From positions 1 to 64,000 of the forward strand of contig JAFLBO010000010.1 of assembly GCA_017303475.1 (NCBI GenBank): a stretch of DNA of 64,000 bases, given 5' to 3'. The position numbers were made by a program, and so were the translations under genes. The stretch comes from Chitinophagales bacterium (lineage in GTDB: Bacteria > Bacteroidota > Bacteroidia > Chitinophagales > Saprospiraceae). Numbering within the stretch: the first letter of the stretch is position 1; each line of letters starts with the position of its first letter. The notes under the pieces were generated by a model, which had not been told where the DNA came from, did no database searches, and was given only the letters and a program-made list of their open reading frames with translations. This document shows positions 1-9,888 of the stretch, piece after piece.

Positions 1-124
1 ACTTTGCCGCCGACTTCCTTCAGATTCCGCCTCGCAACGGACACCCTTGTCTTTGGCTAATACTCCTCGCTGCCAAGCGTATAGCGGACTTCCACCGCCG
101 AGTCTGCGCCCATGCCGGGCGCAC
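1..124 (-). mobile_element. Probable 5' end of a group II intron (cut by window edge)
   Basis: Read on the minus strand, this stretch begins GTGCGCCCGGC at position 124, a typical group II intron 5' boundary, and is followed by a short GC-rich stem (TGCGCCC/GGGCGCA, 108-126 on the plus strand) and a segment resembling domain I of bacterial group II introns (for example GAGGCGGAATCTGAAGGAAG near 20-40). The intron body and any reverse transcriptase would lie outside the window to the left. The identification rests on remembered resemblance to such introns and not on a search. The insertion site, just past a hairpin, is what group IIC introns prefer. It could instead be an unrelated structured RNA. 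Confidence 0.6.
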
Positions 125-133
125 AAACAACAT

Positions 134-159
134 GAGTCACCCCGAATTCAGGATGACTC
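134..159 (-). terminator. Hairpin downstream of purC, presumed terminator and intron target
   Basis: A 9-bp stem (GAGTCATCC with GGGTGACTC on the minus strand, one G-U pair) around an 8-base loop lies about 40 bases after the purC stop. No clear U-run follows, because the putative intron starts 9 bases further on. It fits a transcription terminator used as the landing site of the intron. Confidence 0.5.
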
Positions 160-200
160 AAGTTTCGTCTTAGCGCCTTCGTGTATTCCACTTCGTGCCT

Positions 201-1136
201 TTACTTCAGCGCCGCCAGCACATTTTCCTCAATACGTGCCGGGATATCACTGGCAGTATCCTTAACAAAACTGCGGCCGGTTACTTTTTCAAACAGTTCA
301 ATATAGCGGTCAGAAATTTCGCGTACGAAAGCATCAGGCATATCGGGCATTTGCTGACCGTCTTTACCTTGAAAGCCATTGGCAATAAGCCACTCTCGCA
401 CAAATTCCTTGCTCAGTTGCCGTTGTTTTTCACCTTTTTCCTGCCTTTCTGCATAGCCATCTGCATAAAAATACCTGGAACTATCGGGCGTATGGATTTC
501 GTCCATAAGCAGGATTTTACCGTCTTTTATCCCGAATTCGTATTTGGTATCAACCAGGATAAGTCCCTGAGCGGCAGCCATTTCCGAGCCTCTTTGGTAC
601 AGGGCACGGGTAAAGGCTTCCATTTGAGCATACACTTCGGGAGCTACCAGACCGCGTTCCAGGATTTCTTCGCGGGAAATATCCTCGTCGTGACCTTCGT
701 TGGCTTTGGTGGTTGGCGTAATAATTGGCTCGGGAAGTTTATCGCTTTCGCGCAAACCTTCAGGCAGGCTCACTCCGCAGAGCGTACGCAAACCGGAAGC
801 ATAAGTACGGGCGGCATGGCCAGCCAGATATCCACGAATAACCATTTCAACCCTTACCGGCTCGCAACGCCAGCCAATGGCCACATTGGGGTCGGGGGCT
901 GAAATCAGCCAGTTGGGACAAATATCGCTGGTGGATTGCAGGAAATAGGCAGCAATCTGATTGAGTACCGCTCCCTTGTGTGGAATTGGTTTGGGCAAAA
1001 TATGGTCGAACGCCGAAATCCGGTCGCTTGCCACCATTACCAACTTATCACCCAAGGAATATACATCGCGGACTTTGCCGCGGTAGAAGGCCGTTTGGCC
1101 AGGAAGATGAAAATTTGTTTCTCGCAGAGCATTCAT
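201..1136 (-). CDS. purC: Phosphoribosylaminoimidazole-succinocarboxamide synthase (SAICAR synthetase)
   Basis: PurC joins aspartate to CAIR with ATP to give SAICAR in cytoplasmic purine synthesis. The 311-residue protein has the family landmarks: [10 protein letters not shown] near residue 14, [45 protein letters not shown] and [13 protein letters not shown]. Its length matches the longer SAICAR synthetases of the yeast Ade1 type and not the short 240-residue form. The ATG at 1136 (MNALRETNF) was chosen because the open frame further upstream translates the short tandem repeats 5' of the gene. It is not in a purine operon here; the ECF sigma gene lies upstream on the same strand, separated by a large palindrome. 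Identification is firm; only the start is open to a small shift. Confidence 0.96.
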   Translation of the reverse strand: MNALRETNFHLPGQTAFYRGKVRDVYSLGDKLVMVASDRISAFDHILPKPIPHKGAVLNQIAAYFLQSTSDICPNWLISAPDPNVAIGWRCEPVRVEMVIRGYLAGHAARTYASGLRTLCGVSLPEGLRESDKLPEPIITPTTKANEGHDEDISREEILERGLVAPEVYAQMEAFTRALYQRGSEMAAAQGLILVDTKYEFGIKDGKILLMDEIHTPDSSRYFYADGYAERQEKGEKQRQLSKEFVREWLIANGFQGKDGQQMPDMPDAFVREISDRYIELFEKVTGRSFVKDTASDIPARIEENVLAALK

Positions 1137-1159
1137 GCCGCAAAGAAACGGAAGAGTTA

Positions 1160-1400
1160 CCAATGTCCAATATCCAATATCCAATATCCAATATCCAAGT
1201 GGTGCGGGTGTTTGGCGTCAGCACATTTGCCTGGATGTTTTCGCCTGAATGGCGAAAGGCTATCACTTGGCATCGCCATTCAGGCGAGTAAAACCCAATA
1301 ATTGTGCTGACGCCAAACACCCGCACCACTTGGATATTGGACATTGGACATTGGATATTGGATATTGGATATTGGATATTGGATATTGGATATTGGATAT
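1160..1400. repeat. Nested palindrome with outer tandem arrays of an 8-base unit
   Basis: The core is a perfect 38-bp inverted repeat, 1188-1225 with 1303-1340. Inside it lies a second perfect 15-bp inverted repeat, 1241-1255 with 1273-1287 (TCGCCTGAATGGCGA and its complement). The outer ends run into tandem copies of an 8-base unit (TTGGATAT and variants), about 4 copies on the left (1161-1197) and about 9 on the right (1330-1400), in mirror orientation. The right array ends at the stop codon of the sigma factor gene at 1403. No protein is encoded. It resembles a REP- or MITE-type element and fills nearly all of the purC upstream region. Confidence 0.9.
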
Positions 1401-1402
1401 TT

Positions 1403-1987
1403 TTATTGCAACACCACTTCTCTTTCAGACATCATTTTACGGATGTTGATGAGTGCATAACGCATACGACCGAGAGCGGTATTGATGCTTACGCGGGTAA
1501 GCCCGGCAATTTCTTTGAAGCTCATATCTGCATAGTGGCGCAGAATGACAACTTCGCGTTGTTCGGGAGGGAGAGAATCCACCAGAGTGCGGATGCGGTT
1601 GTGGGTTTCGGAACGCATAATCATGGTTTCCGGACCTTCATCACTCACACGAAGTACATCGAAGATATCGAACTCAGGGCTCGGATTGATGTGCGCGCGA
1701 CGTTTGTTTCGGCGGTGGTAATCCACGCACATGTTGTATGCAATGCGCATAGCCCATTGCACGAACTTACCTTCGTGATTGTACTTGCCCCTGCGGAGCG
1801 TGTCAATGATCTTGATAAAAACTTCCTGAAAGATGTCCTCAGCGAGGGCACGGTCTTTCACAAAGAGATAGATGGAGGTGTAGATTTTACCTTTGTAGCG
1901 AGAGAGGAGAACTTCAAAGGCTTGTTCATCACCATCTGAGTAACGGGCGATCAGTTCCTGATCGTGGAGCATTGGCATAACTTGCAT
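1403..1987 (-). CDS. ECF-type RNA polymerase sigma factor
   Basis: A sigma-70 family factor of about 195 residues that would direct RNA polymerase to a specific promoter set. Region 2 is seen near residues 20-90 (LLSRYKGKIYTSIYLFVKDR followed by ALAEDIFQEVFIKI), and region 4 near 130-185 (LPPEQREVVILRHYADMSF, then KEIAGLTRVSINTALGRMRY with its helix-turn-helix). There is no region 1.1 or 3, so it belongs to the extracytoplasmic function group. Close relatives, often beginning MxxxELI, are widespread in Bacteroidota. No anti-sigma gene is adjacent. ATGs at 1987, 1978 and 1972 are all possible; homologous N-termini favour one of the shorter two. A TTG further out is unlikely. Confidence 0.93.
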   Translation of the reverse strand: MQVMPMLHDQELIARYSDGDEQAFEVLLSRYKGKIYTSIYLFVKDRALAEDIFQEVFIKIIDTLRRGKYNHEGKFVQWAMRIAYNMCVDYHRRNKRRAHINPSPEFDIFDVLRVSDEGPETMIMRSETHNRIRTLVDSLPPEQREVVILRHYADMSFKEIAGLTRVSINTALGRMRYALINIRKMMSEREVVLQ

Positions 1988-2365
1988 GAGCAAATGGGTT
2001 TTGCTTTTAACCAGTTAAATTGGTTCGAAAATTTAAATGGTGTACAAGTTTCTAGCCGATACGCAGATGTAAAGTTGGTGATGAATGTTGGCAGTGTGCC
2101 ACTTGATGAGGTCAAATGTATGGGGATATTGTCTTGAGAGGAAAATTTTTTTTGCGTTTTAACAAAAAATTTCTTGAGGTGCAGGCAACCCGCAATTTTT
2201 CTTACGATAAATTTGGCAAACTCCCTATTTTTGCCCCCGAATCCAGAACAAAGTTCGGCGCTACTTTTTCTGCCGGTTCCCGAAAAAAGCCTTGCTTCCA
2301 CGCCGCCCGCTTAAACTGCGCCAACAAAACACCTTTTTTCAAAGCGGCAAGGAAGTATTCACAGC
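1988..2365. other. Intergenic region between divergent genes
   Basis: This gap of about 370 bases separates the minus-strand sigma gene from the plus-strand HlyC/CorC gene and should hold both promoters. Two TAnnTTTG matches on the plus strand, TAAATTTG at 2208-2215 and TATTTTTG at 2226-2233, could be -7 elements for the downstream gene, leaving a leader of more than 120 bases. No RNA gene, repeat or convincing small protein was seen. Confidence 0.5.
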
Positions 2366-3643
2366 ATGGAAATTGCCATAGTAGTCGTCCTCATCGTCCT
2401 GCACGGATTCCTCGTGTTGGGAGAAATTGCCCTTCTTACCTCCAAACGTTCGCGCCTGGAAGGCGAAAAATTGAAAGGTAATCGCAACGCTGCCATCGCG
2501 GTAGATCTTTTGGATAATATTGACCATTACCTTTCTGCCATGCAAATCGGGATTACCCTGATCAGCATCGTTGAAGGAGCCTATGCCGGCGTAGCCATCG
2601 GCCATCAGTTGCAACCATTGGTTGCCATGATTCCGGCGGCGGCTCCATATTCCGAACAAATCTCACTCTCGGTGGTAGTTACCCTTATCACCTACTTTTC
2701 CCTGATTGTTGGTGAACTCGCGCCCAAATACATTGCTATTCAATATGCAGAACCACTGGCCATAGCCTGTGCGCCAGTAATGAATGTGATCACTAAAATC
2801 ACAGGCCCAATCTCGGTTTTCCTGAGCTGGAGCACAAAACTGTTCATGCGCATGCTGTTCATTAAACCCAACGATCAGCAAAGCATTTCGGAAGATGAAA
2901 TCAAACTGATGGTCAAAATGGCCAATCAGCAAGGGGTTTTGGAACAAAAAGAAAGCGAATTCATTACCAATATTCTCCGGTTTGCCGATAGGGATGCATA
3001 CACCATCATGACCCACAGAAATGATGTAGAATGGATTGATATTCAGGCTGATATGGAAGAAAACGATCGCATTATCCGGGAAAGTGGCTACACTAAGTTT
3101 CTGCTTTGCGACGATAATATTGAAAACATACTGGGGGTAGTGAAACTCAGAGACTACATTGATAATAAAAGCAAAAAGGATTTCGACTTCCGAAAAATAG
3201 CAACCCAACCGCTCTACATCCCGGAATCCATGAATGCCCTGAAAATACTCGAACGGTTCCGTAAAGAACGCAATTACTTCGCCGTGGTAGTGGATGAATA
3301 TGGCTCTACACAGGGCATTATAACCTTGCACGACCTCACCGAAAATATTTTCGGGACGCTGCCGGATCTGGACGACACGGAGGATCCTGATATCGTGACC
3401 CGTGAAGATGGCAGTATGCTGGTTGATGGTATGATTCCGATTGACGAACTGCGTGAAACCCTGAACCTGAAAGAGTTCGATCTCGAAGATGCCGACTACT
3501 CAACCCTGGCAGGTTTTATCCTCTACAAACTCAGCGAAATTCCAAGCATTGGCGATACGCTGGAAACCGAGGGTTACCGATTCGAAATTGTAGATATGGA
3601 TAAAAGCAAGATTGACCGGGTTTTGGTGAGTAAGGTGGAGTGA
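2366..3643 (+). CDS. HlyC/CorC (CNNM/CBS) family membrane protein
   Basis: A 425-residue inner membrane protein of the hemolysin-like/CorC group, linked in other bacteria to Mg2+/Co2+ transport. The N-terminal CNNM membrane domain occupies about residues 1-185, with hydrophobic helices near 3-20, 55-75, 98-118 and 125-150 and the conserved GELAPKYIAIQYAE stretch. Two CBS domains follow (about 200-325; FADRDAYTIMTHRNDVEWID and FAVVVDEYGSTQGIITLHDL are typical). A CorC-associated domain ends the protein (DADYSTLAGFILYKLSEIPS). The family is certain; the substrate is not. A tandem repeat starts directly at its stop codon. The neighbours do not suggest a pathway. Confidence 0.92.
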   Translation: MEIAIVVVLIVLHGFLVLGEIALLTSKRSRLEGEKLKGNRNAAIAVDLLDNIDHYLSAMQIGITLISIVEGAYAGVAIGHQLQPLVAMIPAAAPYSEQISLSVVVTLITYFSLIVGELAPKYIAIQYAEPLAIACAPVMNVITKITGPISVFLSWSTKLFMRMLFIKPNDQQSISEDEIKLMVKMANQQGVLEQKESEFITNILRFADRDAYTIMTHRNDVEWIDIQADMEENDRIIRESGYTKFLLCDDNIENILGVVKLRDYIDNKSKKDFDFRKIATQPLYIPESMNALKILERFRKERNYFAVVVDEYGSTQGIITLHDLTENIFGTLPDLDDTEDPDIVTREDGSMLVDGMIPIDELRETLNLKEFDLEDADYSTLAGFILYKLSEIPSIGDTLETEGYRFEIVDMDKSKIDRVLVSKVE

Positions 3644-3697
3644 GGGGTTTGAGGGGTTTGATGGGTTTGATGGGTTTGATGGGTTTGATGGGTTTAG
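3641..3697 (+). repeat. Tandem array of a 9-base unit (GGGTTTGAT/GGGTTTGAG)
   Basis: About six copies of a 9-base unit follow the stop codon of the HlyC/CorC gene at 3643 without a gap. They end about 30 bases before the next start codon. The array is short, varied in the last base of each unit, and non-coding. Confidence 0.85.
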
Positions 3698-3728
3698 TGT
3701 ATATTTACCTCGAAAAAAATCCATAAAC

Positions 3729-4649
3729 ATGAAACTACTCCTTTCTTTCCTGGCTACTTTTTTCCTGTTTTTCACTTCTTATGCCCAAACAACACCTGAG
3801 TACCAAAAGGCTGTTGACATTGCTTTGGGTGAATTGCAAAAGAGTCAGTGCATGCCGTGTTTAGAAGCGTATGAAAAGGCGTTTGCTATTTCTCAACACA
3901 GTCCTCTGAGTCATTTACGTGCAGCGCGTTGCGCTCAGTTGTGCCAGGATCAGGCCAAAGCCGAACAATTGGCCCAAAAGGCTGTCGACATCAACTTCGG
4001 CGTGGTTATGAGATTACATAATGATTTGGTGGAATATCCGGAGCTGGTTCCTTTTTTTGAATCGGAACTGGGTAAAAAATCACTTGCCAAAGCCCACACC
4101 GCTGCAAAAAAAGCCGGTTACAATTTCGAACTGGGAGAAAAGCTCAAAATCCTGCTTGAAAAAGACCAGAGGCCAAGACTGCAACTGGAAGAAATAGAGG
4201 CCAAATACCACCGGGATTCGCCAGAATATCAAGCATTTATGCGATCCTGGATGGATAATGATTCCATTTGCTTGTTAGAAGCTGAAAAAATAATTGCTCA
4301 ATATGGCTATCCGGGCAAGACCATGGTTGGGGAATATTCAAATGTTATCTGGCTCATTATCCAACATGCTCCACTGGAAAAACAGGAACAATATTTCCCC
4401 CTGATAGATGAAGCCGCCAAAAACGGTGAACTGGATAAATCAGCCTGGGCCTTGTTGGTAGATCGTATCCGCATGGACAAAGGTCAGGCGCAACTTTATG
4501 GTTCACAGGTTGTATCAGATCCTGCAACCGGCAAGTGGAAATTCCATACCATTGAAGATGAAGCCAACGTCAACAAACGCCGGGCAGAGGTCGGTCTCGG
4601 CCCATTGGAGGAATACGCCAAACGAATGGGCGTAGAATGGAAACAATAG
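3729..4649 (+). CDS. Secreted DUF6624 protein with TPR-like N-terminal part
   Basis: A 306-residue protein with a signal peptide (about residues 1-19, ending SYAQ). Residues 25-90 look like TPR helices (ALGELQKSQCMPCLEAYEKA). The C-terminal 150 residues match the DUF6624 pattern: WLIIQHAPLEKQEQYFPLID, then LVDRIRMDKGQAQLYGSQV. DUF6624 is common in secreted or periplasmic proteins of Bacteroidota and has no known activity. The start is the first ATG after the tandem array and gives a clean signal peptide. The next gene is on the same strand, 62 bases on, but is unrelated. Confidence 0.75.
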   Translation: MKLLLSFLATFFLFFTSYAQTTPEYQKAVDIALGELQKSQCMPCLEAYEKAFAISQHSPLSHLRAARCAQLCQDQAKAEQLAQKAVDINFGVVMRLHNDLVEYPELVPFFESELGKKSLAKAHTAAKKAGYNFELGEKLKILLEKDQRPRLQLEEIEAKYHRDSPEYQAFMRSWMDNDSICLLEAEKIIAQYGYPGKTMVGEYSNVIWLIIQHAPLEKQEQYFPLIDEAAKNGELDKSAWALLVDRIRMDKGQAQLYGSQVVSDPATGKWKFHTIEDEANVNKRRAEVGLGPLEEYAKRMGVEWKQ

Positions 4650-4651
4650 CG

Positions 4652-4711
4652 CCCCCCCCAACCCCCTAAATGACTGCTAATTGACTTCTAAATGACCGCT
4701 AATTGACCACT
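4652..4711 (+). repeat. C-run and degenerate repeat of about 17 bases
   Basis: After the stop at 4649 comes a run of nine C residues, then imperfect repeats of AATGACNNCTAATTGAC that lead straight into the start codon of the methyltransferase gene. The repeat supplies an in-frame TTG at 4703, which should not be taken as a start. Confidence 0.6.
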
Positions 4712-5656
4712 ATGTCCGACATCACCCGACTAGAACCTTTTCGCAACAGATTGACCAAGAATTACCGGCATTTCGGGAAGTGGGCAAGGCGGCAAGGCAT
4801 TACCTGCTACAGGTTATACGATAACGATATTCCAGGCACTCCATTGGCAGTAGACCTGTATGAAGATATTGCCCACATTGCAGAATATGCCCGGGATCAT
4901 GGTATGGAACCAGATGAACACGCACAATGGCTGGCAGATTGTGTTACCGTAACGTCTGAAGTTCTGGATATCCATCCGGATCGTATTTTTGTCAAGTACC
5001 GTCAACGACAAAAAGGGTTGCGGCAATATGAACGTTTTGCCCGTTCTGGCGCCGAGTTCATAGTACATGAGGATGGCTTGAATTTCATGATCAGACCAGC
5101 GGATTATCTGGATGTGGGTTTGTTCCTGGATCACCGGAACACCCGAAAAATGGTGCGCAATGAAGCGCAGGGCAAAAGGGTGTTGAATTTATTTGCCTAT
5201 ACCGGTTCTTTCAGTGTTTATGCAGCAGCCGGAGGCGCTCAATCCACCCTTACGGTTGATATGAGTAATACTTATCTGCAATGGGCCGACCGCAACCTTT
5301 CGCTCAATGGCTTCCACACCGGAAATCACCGGTTGCTGCAGGCAGATATTACCAGCTGGCTGCGGGAATCCCATCGGGAACAATTTGATCTGATTGTACT
5401 GGATCCACCCACTTTTTCCAACAGTAAACGTATGGACGGCACGCTCGATACCCAGCGCGACCATGTCTGGCTGCTGAATTCAGTTTTGCAATTATGCGCC
5501 CCGGGAGGAGTAGTATATTTCTCTAACAACTACCGAAAATTCCAATTGGAGGCTGATAATATTCGTGCTTCAAAAATTCAGGATATCACGACCAAGACGG
5601 TTCCGGAAGACTTCCGGAATAAGAAAATACACCAGTGCTACAGGCTGGAAAAATAA
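4712..5656 (+). CDS. Class I SAM-dependent methyltransferase, RlmK/RlmI-like (23S rRNA)
   Basis: A protein of about 314 residues matching the C-terminal half of E. coli RlmKL, which makes m7G2069 in 23S rRNA. The N-terminal part (about 1-135) carries the small beta domain, with FVKYRQRQKG and EDGLNFMIRPADYLDVGLFL. The Rossmann methyltransferase domain follows: motif I NLFAYTGSFSVYAAAGGA, an acidic SAM ribose contact in TVDMSN, and motif IV VLDPPTFSNSK. The RlmL half is absent, as is usual outside Gammaproteobacteria. The modified base cannot be settled from sequence. The ATG at 4712 is preferred over the TTG at 4703, which belongs to the repeat. Twelve bases separate it from the convergent kinase gene. 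Confidence 0.85.
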   Translation: MSDITRLEPFRNRLTKNYRHFGKWARRQGITCYRLYDNDIPGTPLAVDLYEDIAHIAEYARDHGMEPDEHAQWLADCVTVTSEVLDIHPDRIFVKYRQRQKGLRQYERFARSGAEFIVHEDGLNFMIRPADYLDVGLFLDHRNTRKMVRNEAQGKRVLNLFAYTGSFSVYAAAGGAQSTLTVDMSNTYLQWADRNLSLNGFHTGNHRLLQADITSWLRESHREQFDLIVLDPPTFSNSKRMDGTLDTQRDHVWLLNSVLQLCAPGGVVYFSNNYRKFQLEADNIRASKIQDITTKTVPEDFRNKKIHQCYRLEK

Positions 5657-5668
5657 GTTGGTTCACCA

Positions 5669-8600
5669 CTAGTCTACTGATACCACCGGCACTTCTACAA
5701 AAAAGTCGGTACCCTCATTGTCGCGGGTTTCAAACCTGATGGTGCCATCGTGCGCTTCAATGATCTTTTTGCAAATGGCCAGTCCCAGTCCACTACCAGA
5801 GGTTTTGGTGGTAAAATTGGGTTCAAACACCCTTTCACGAATTTCAGGAGGAATACCGCCACCGTTATCGCTTATCTGGATTACAGAGAAATTGCCTTTG
5901 CGACTGAGCGACACCCGAATCTGACCTCTTCGATCTGATGGGATTGCCTGTATGGCATTGATAACCAGGTTGTTAAACACCCTGATCAAGTGGTTTTTAT
6001 CACCCAGAATATGGAACCGCTCTTCCGGCAGACTCAGCGATAAATCTACATGTTTTTGCTCACTGAACAGATCGTGAACACTTTCTACCACTTCATTGAT
6101 CACTACATCGTTTTTGGTTTTGATATCCAGATTGGCAAACATGGAAAACTCAGATGCAATCTGTGCAAGAGAATCAATCTGCTCTATCAAGCGGGTAATG
6201 GCTTTGCGCAAATATGCAGCAGCCTGCTCCGGACTTCCCGACAAGCGCTCCAGTTGTTGCATGGAGAGCTTCATGGTTGTTAGCGGGTTTTTGATATCAT
6301 GCGCTACCTGACGGGCCATTTCCCTCCAGGCTCCTTCACGTTCCAGTTTAACCAGTTGCGTTTTAGATGCCTCCAGTTTGCTCACCATGATGTTATACTG
6401 GCTAATCAGCTGACTTATTTCATCCTCGGAATCGCCAACATAATCAAGCGGTTCATTTTTGTCTTCCAACCTGAGTACCTGTACTTTTTCAGACAACATA
6501 CTCACCGGGCGAATCACCGACCTTGCCAGCATATAAGTTACGCCAAACGCAATTAACAGCAGAAAAACATACAAACTGGCCAGCATACCGATAAAGTCAG
6601 ACACCTCTGCATTGCGATTGCCTTGTGTTTCCACAAATGGCACTGCCAGGTACCCCAGGGTTTTGCCTTCATTGTTATGTAAGGTGCGGTATTGGGTTTG
6701 GTAGCTCAATCCGGCAGCCTGCTCACTTTCCACCCGCTCGCCGGCTACGTTTCCCTTCAGGAATTGCAAGGCAGCAGGATTCATTTTGGCTGGCAAAACA
6801 CCCAGCCGGACCAGTTCTTCCTGGGTAGCGTACACCAGATTGCCGGCCGGATCATAAAAATGAATATCCATTCCCAGGCTGGTCGACATCTCTGTTAGTG
6901 TAAGCGGCAAACTGCGACGCAGACTATCGTCGGAAATGGTGGCATTGAGGGCTTTGGCCTTGAGGTTGGTGAGGATGGCAGTAGCCCTGAAATTAAAGTC
7001 GTTTTGTTCTGTTTCCAAGGCAGAATGGGTAAATTGTTGGTATGTAAGGTATCCAACAATACCAAACGCTATGGCCAAAAGGGTAACGTTCCAGAAATGG
7101 ATACGCCGCGCCAGCGATCCACTCGCTTTGAGTCGGAAATCATAATCGCTGGGCAGGAATTTTACCCAGGTGTTCACCAGTGCCAGAATCACCAGGCATA
7201 AAGATGCCAGGGTAAAAATGATAGAAAACAAGTAAACCTGTTTCAGCCAGCTGCCCGCATTCCTGCCTACTGCGGCTATAGTTTGACCATTGGCGCTTTT
7301 AGCCACTGCATCAATATGCTTACCTGTTTGAATTTCAGATGAGGCGCCAGGCGCCAGGTTTTGACCCAGAAAACTCATGTTCACCAGGCCTTGATCCACG
7401 GTGAGCTTGCCTTTTTTTACAATGGAAAAATCAAACTGCGGCAGTTGGGAGAGCCCTTTAAGCGGACTGTTGAAAAACAAATGCGTGTACGTACGAGACG
7501 GCGCAGGGTGTTTTTGATCGAAAAACAAATACAAGCTGGCTGGCTGCGCAGGATCGTCCATACGATTTAGCGCCAGTTGTACTATATAACGAGGATTTTC
7601 TTCCTCATCATAGCCAAAACGAATGTCATTCGAGCTGGAAATAGGTTTGGCTGTTGCCCAATTGCCGAGTACTACCTGCTCATATCCGAGCGTTTGTCCC
7701 AACAAAATTGGTTGATTGTCTTTATCAAAAGCATACACACTCAGCCGATAGTGCTGGAAAAGATAATTTTCGGCAAACACCTTGCGGTTCACATAATCGC
7801 GCATTTCGTTGGCCTCGGCTTTGAAAGGCCAGGGCTTAAGCATCTTACCCAGTATAGAGGCATCCTCCTTCAGGGGAAATACAATACGCGGCAAAAACTT
7901 TTCAGCCATGATGGTATCACGGTCTTCTGCCAATGCCTGCGCATATTGCATGCGTGTTTTTTGATCCCGATATTCGCTGTGACGGTACAACTGACTGGAG
8001 GCAAAGAAAGAAAACATCACCAGCCAGCAAATACCCCAGCCAAAACTGTTGCCTTGCCAGTGCACCATTGCATCAAGCATAATACCATACACAAGGCCAA
8101 AACCGGTGAGCCAGAGCACCTGACTGGTTTCATTACCCATGACCGAAAGGAGCAGCGCAAATACCAGCGCTGCGATGCCAATACCTAAAAAGCGCTGGTT
8201 GCGGCCCAGCGACAAGCTTTGGGTGCCCTTAATCAGGCGGTGACTGAACAAAAACAATCCAACCATTAAGGCGACTACCCCTGCCAAGGCAACAAACCCA
8301 TTTACACCCAGCAATAAAATCCGGTCGAAATCAAAATTTTGTTTGCTGAGGAATATCATTTGACGAATGGCTTCAGCACCAATTCCGATGGAAAGCATTG
8401 CCAGCAAATGGGCAAACAAGCTGATTACTACTGCTGTGCCGCCGCTTTTTGCCTGACGTTGTACCAGCGGAGTTTGGTGAAAATATCCCATCAGATATAC
8501 CAGCACCAAACTGTGTAATAACCAATCACCGATAGAATGTCCGATCAAGGAGCCCTGCTCAAAAGCGGGCTGAAACAGGCGAAACTGATCAAATTGATGC

Positions 8601-9289
8601 GCAGTAAAGCCGGTTTTCATGTTGAGGTAAAGCACACTGCAAGACACCAGCGTTACCAGGGCTGCGCCAGCGCCGTATCCAAATTTTTGTCCAACACTAT
8701 TGCCCACCAGAGTAAGCACCCGCAAAAACAATCCAAAAAGCAGCATCCATGCTGTCAGTATCAACCAACCAACCCAAATACTTCCTCTGTATCCTTCCTT
8801 ACTCAGCCAACCGATTTCTTTACCATCAACGATCACCGGATAATCTGATTTCTGTGTTTCATTAAACTGAATATCCGAACTGACAGGTGTGGGATTGGTC
8901 TTGGCCAGTTGATTGAAGTTTAGGGAATACTTTAGTGGGATCAGCGTATATTTTGAGCCTGCGCCAGTTGTCTCCTTTTTCATCCAAAAACACCCTTGCG
9001 GGAACGAAACCACGCCAGAAGAAGTTTGAGTGGAAATGAGCTTTATGTCTTGAGGAGATGGAATGACATAAGTGTTGGACCAACTGGTCAGAGAGTCTCC
9101 CTGTAAGGTAATAACAGTACCTTCTCCCTGACCATTTGTGGCTAGTTTTTCTTGTTGTTGAATCCAGGCAGACAATTCAACGGCTTGTTGTTCCAGCAAA
9201 GCCGTATTTTTGCTCCATTGACTTGCACTGACGGCCAGGGCCAGCAGGATTAGCATCACAATGACATACAGGAGCGTTCTTTTGAACAT
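5669..9289 (-). CDS. Large NtrY-like sensor histidine kinase
   Basis: A 1206-residue inner membrane sensor kinase. One helix (about 5-20) and an extracytoplasmic segment are followed by a block of about seven membrane helices (about 170-450), a long soluble sensor part, further helices near 690-770, a second extracytoplasmic part, and a helix near 900-925 leading to HAMP ([16 protein letters not shown]). The HisKA domain has [14 protein letters not shown] with the phosphate-accepting His near 997. The ATPase domain shows an N-box ([13 protein letters not shown]), G1 (ISDNGGGI) and G2 (GSGLGLAIC). The C-terminal half resembles NtrY. No response regulator gene is adjacent, so it is an orphan kinase. 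A TACATTTG -7 element lies at 9362-9369. Confidence 0.92.
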   Translation of the reverse strand: MFKRTLLYVIVMLILLALAVSASQWSKNTALLEQQAVELSAWIQQQEKLATNGQGEGTVITLQGDSLTSWSNTYVIPSPQDIKLISTQTSSGVVSFPQGCFWMKKETTGAGSKYTLIPLKYSLNFNQLAKTNPTPVSSDIQFNETQKSDYPVIVDGKEIGWLSKEGYRGSIWVGWLILTAWMLLFGLFLRVLTLVGNSVGQKFGYGAGAALVTLVSCSVLYLNMKTGFTAHQFDQFRLFQPAFEQGSLIGHSIGDWLLHSLVLVYLMGYFHQTPLVQRQAKSGGTAVVISLFAHLLAMLSIGIGAEAIRQMIFLSKQNFDFDRILLLGVNGFVALAGVVALMVGLFLFSHRLIKGTQSLSLGRNQRFLGIGIAALVFALLLSVMGNETSQVLWLTGFGLVYGIMLDAMVHWQGNSFGWGICWLVMFSFFASSQLYRHSEYRDQKTRMQYAQALAEDRDTIMAEKFLPRIVFPLKEDASILGKMLKPWPFKAEANEMRDYVNRKVFAENYLFQHYRLSVYAFDKDNQPILLGQTLGYEQVVLGNWATAKPISSSNDIRFGYDEEENPRYIVQLALNRMDDPAQPASLYLFFDQKHPAPSRTYTHLFFNSPLKGLSQLPQFDFSIVKKGKLTVDQGLVNMSFLGQNLAPGASSEIQTGKHIDAVAKSANGQTIAAVGRNAGSWLKQVYLFSIIFTLASLCLVILALVNTWVKFLPSDYDFRLKASGSLARRIHFWNVTLLAIAFGIVGYLTYQQFTHSALETEQNDFNFRATAILTNLKAKALNATISDDSLRRSLPLTLTEMSTSLGMDIHFYDPAGNLVYATQEELVRLGVLPAKMNPAALQFLKGNVAGERVESEQAAGLSYQTQYRTLHNNEGKTLGYLAVPFVETQGNRNAEVSDFIGMLASLYVFLLLIAFGVTYMLARSVIRPVSMLSEKVQVLRLEDKNEPLDYVGDSEDEISQLISQYNIMVSKLEASKTQLVKLEREGAWREMARQVAHDIKNPLTTMKLSMQQLERLSGSPEQAAAYLRKAITRLIEQIDSLAQIASEFSMFANLDIKTKNDVVINEVVESVHDLFSEQKHVDLSLSLPEERFHILGDKNHLIRVFNNLVINAIQAIPSDRRGQIRVSLSRKGNFSVIQISDNGGGIPPEIRERVFEPNFTTKTSGSGLGLAICKKIIEAHDGTIRFETRDNEGTDFFVEVPVVSVD

Positions 9290-9361
9290 AGATTAGTTTG
9301 AAAAATCGTTCTTAGGGACGAAAAGGATGGATAGTGATTGTTTTCATTATTTGAAGACGGG

Positions 9362-9369
9362 CAAATGTA
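9362..9369 (-). promoter_or_regulatory. Bacteroidota -7 promoter element TACATTTG for the histidine kinase
   Basis: It matches TAnnTTTG and lies about 73 bases before the kinase start codon on the minus strand. No start site has been measured. Confidence 0.45.
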
Positions 9370-9456
9370 CCTAAACAAAGTTTAAGCCAATACTGAAATT
9401 TGGATAGATGTTTTGAGGAAGCGGCAAGAAAATTTCTTTTTTTGGCAATAAAAAGT

Positions 9457-9872
9457 AAAAACCGCAGACTGCTCTGCCGCCTTTCGGGGAGGAAAGTCCG
9501 GACAACGCAGAGCACCGCACCGCCTAACGGGCGGAGTTCGCTTCGGTTCGTCGGAGTGGGCATAGAGAGTGTCGCAGAAAATAACTTCCCAAAGAAGCTT
9601 GGCCTGGCAGGTTCGCCTGTCGGCTAAACTTTGGAGGGTAAAGGTGAAAACGTGTGGTAAGAGCGCACGATGCCGGCGGGCAACCGTCGGGATGGACAAA
9701 CCTTGCGGGTTGAAATGCCATGTACACCTTGTCAGGGTGTTGCTCGCACCATCTCGCCTCTGGCGGGAACAAGGGGGGTAGGCAGCGCAGATCCCGAGTA
9801 CTCGGGACCAGATAAATGGCAGAGGCCGGTAGCAATACCGGTACAGAATCCGGCTTACAGGTCTGCGGTTTT
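9457..9872 (+). ncRNA. rnpB: RNase P RNA (class A)
   Basis: The catalytic RNA that trims tRNA 5' leaders. Its ends pair to form helix P1 (AAAACCGCAGAC at 9457-9468 with GTCTGCGGTTTT at 9861-9872). The near-invariant blocks are present in order: GAGGAAAGTCCGGAC (9489-9503), GGTAAGAGCGCACGATGCC (9656-9674), and ACAGAATCCGGCTTACAGG just before the 3' P1 strand. The length of about 416 bases is normal for class A. A T-rich run (9871-9889) follows and probably ends transcription, just before or overlapping the next start codon. Any open frames through this region are accidental. Confidence 0.96.
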
Positions 9873-9888
9873 ATTTTTTTCTTTTTTT

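Noticed and set aside
9670..9888. Open frame extending the GDSL hydrolase upstream by 73 codons
   Set aside because: It translates the conserved 3' half of rnpB; the real start is the ATG at 9889 with a signal peptide.
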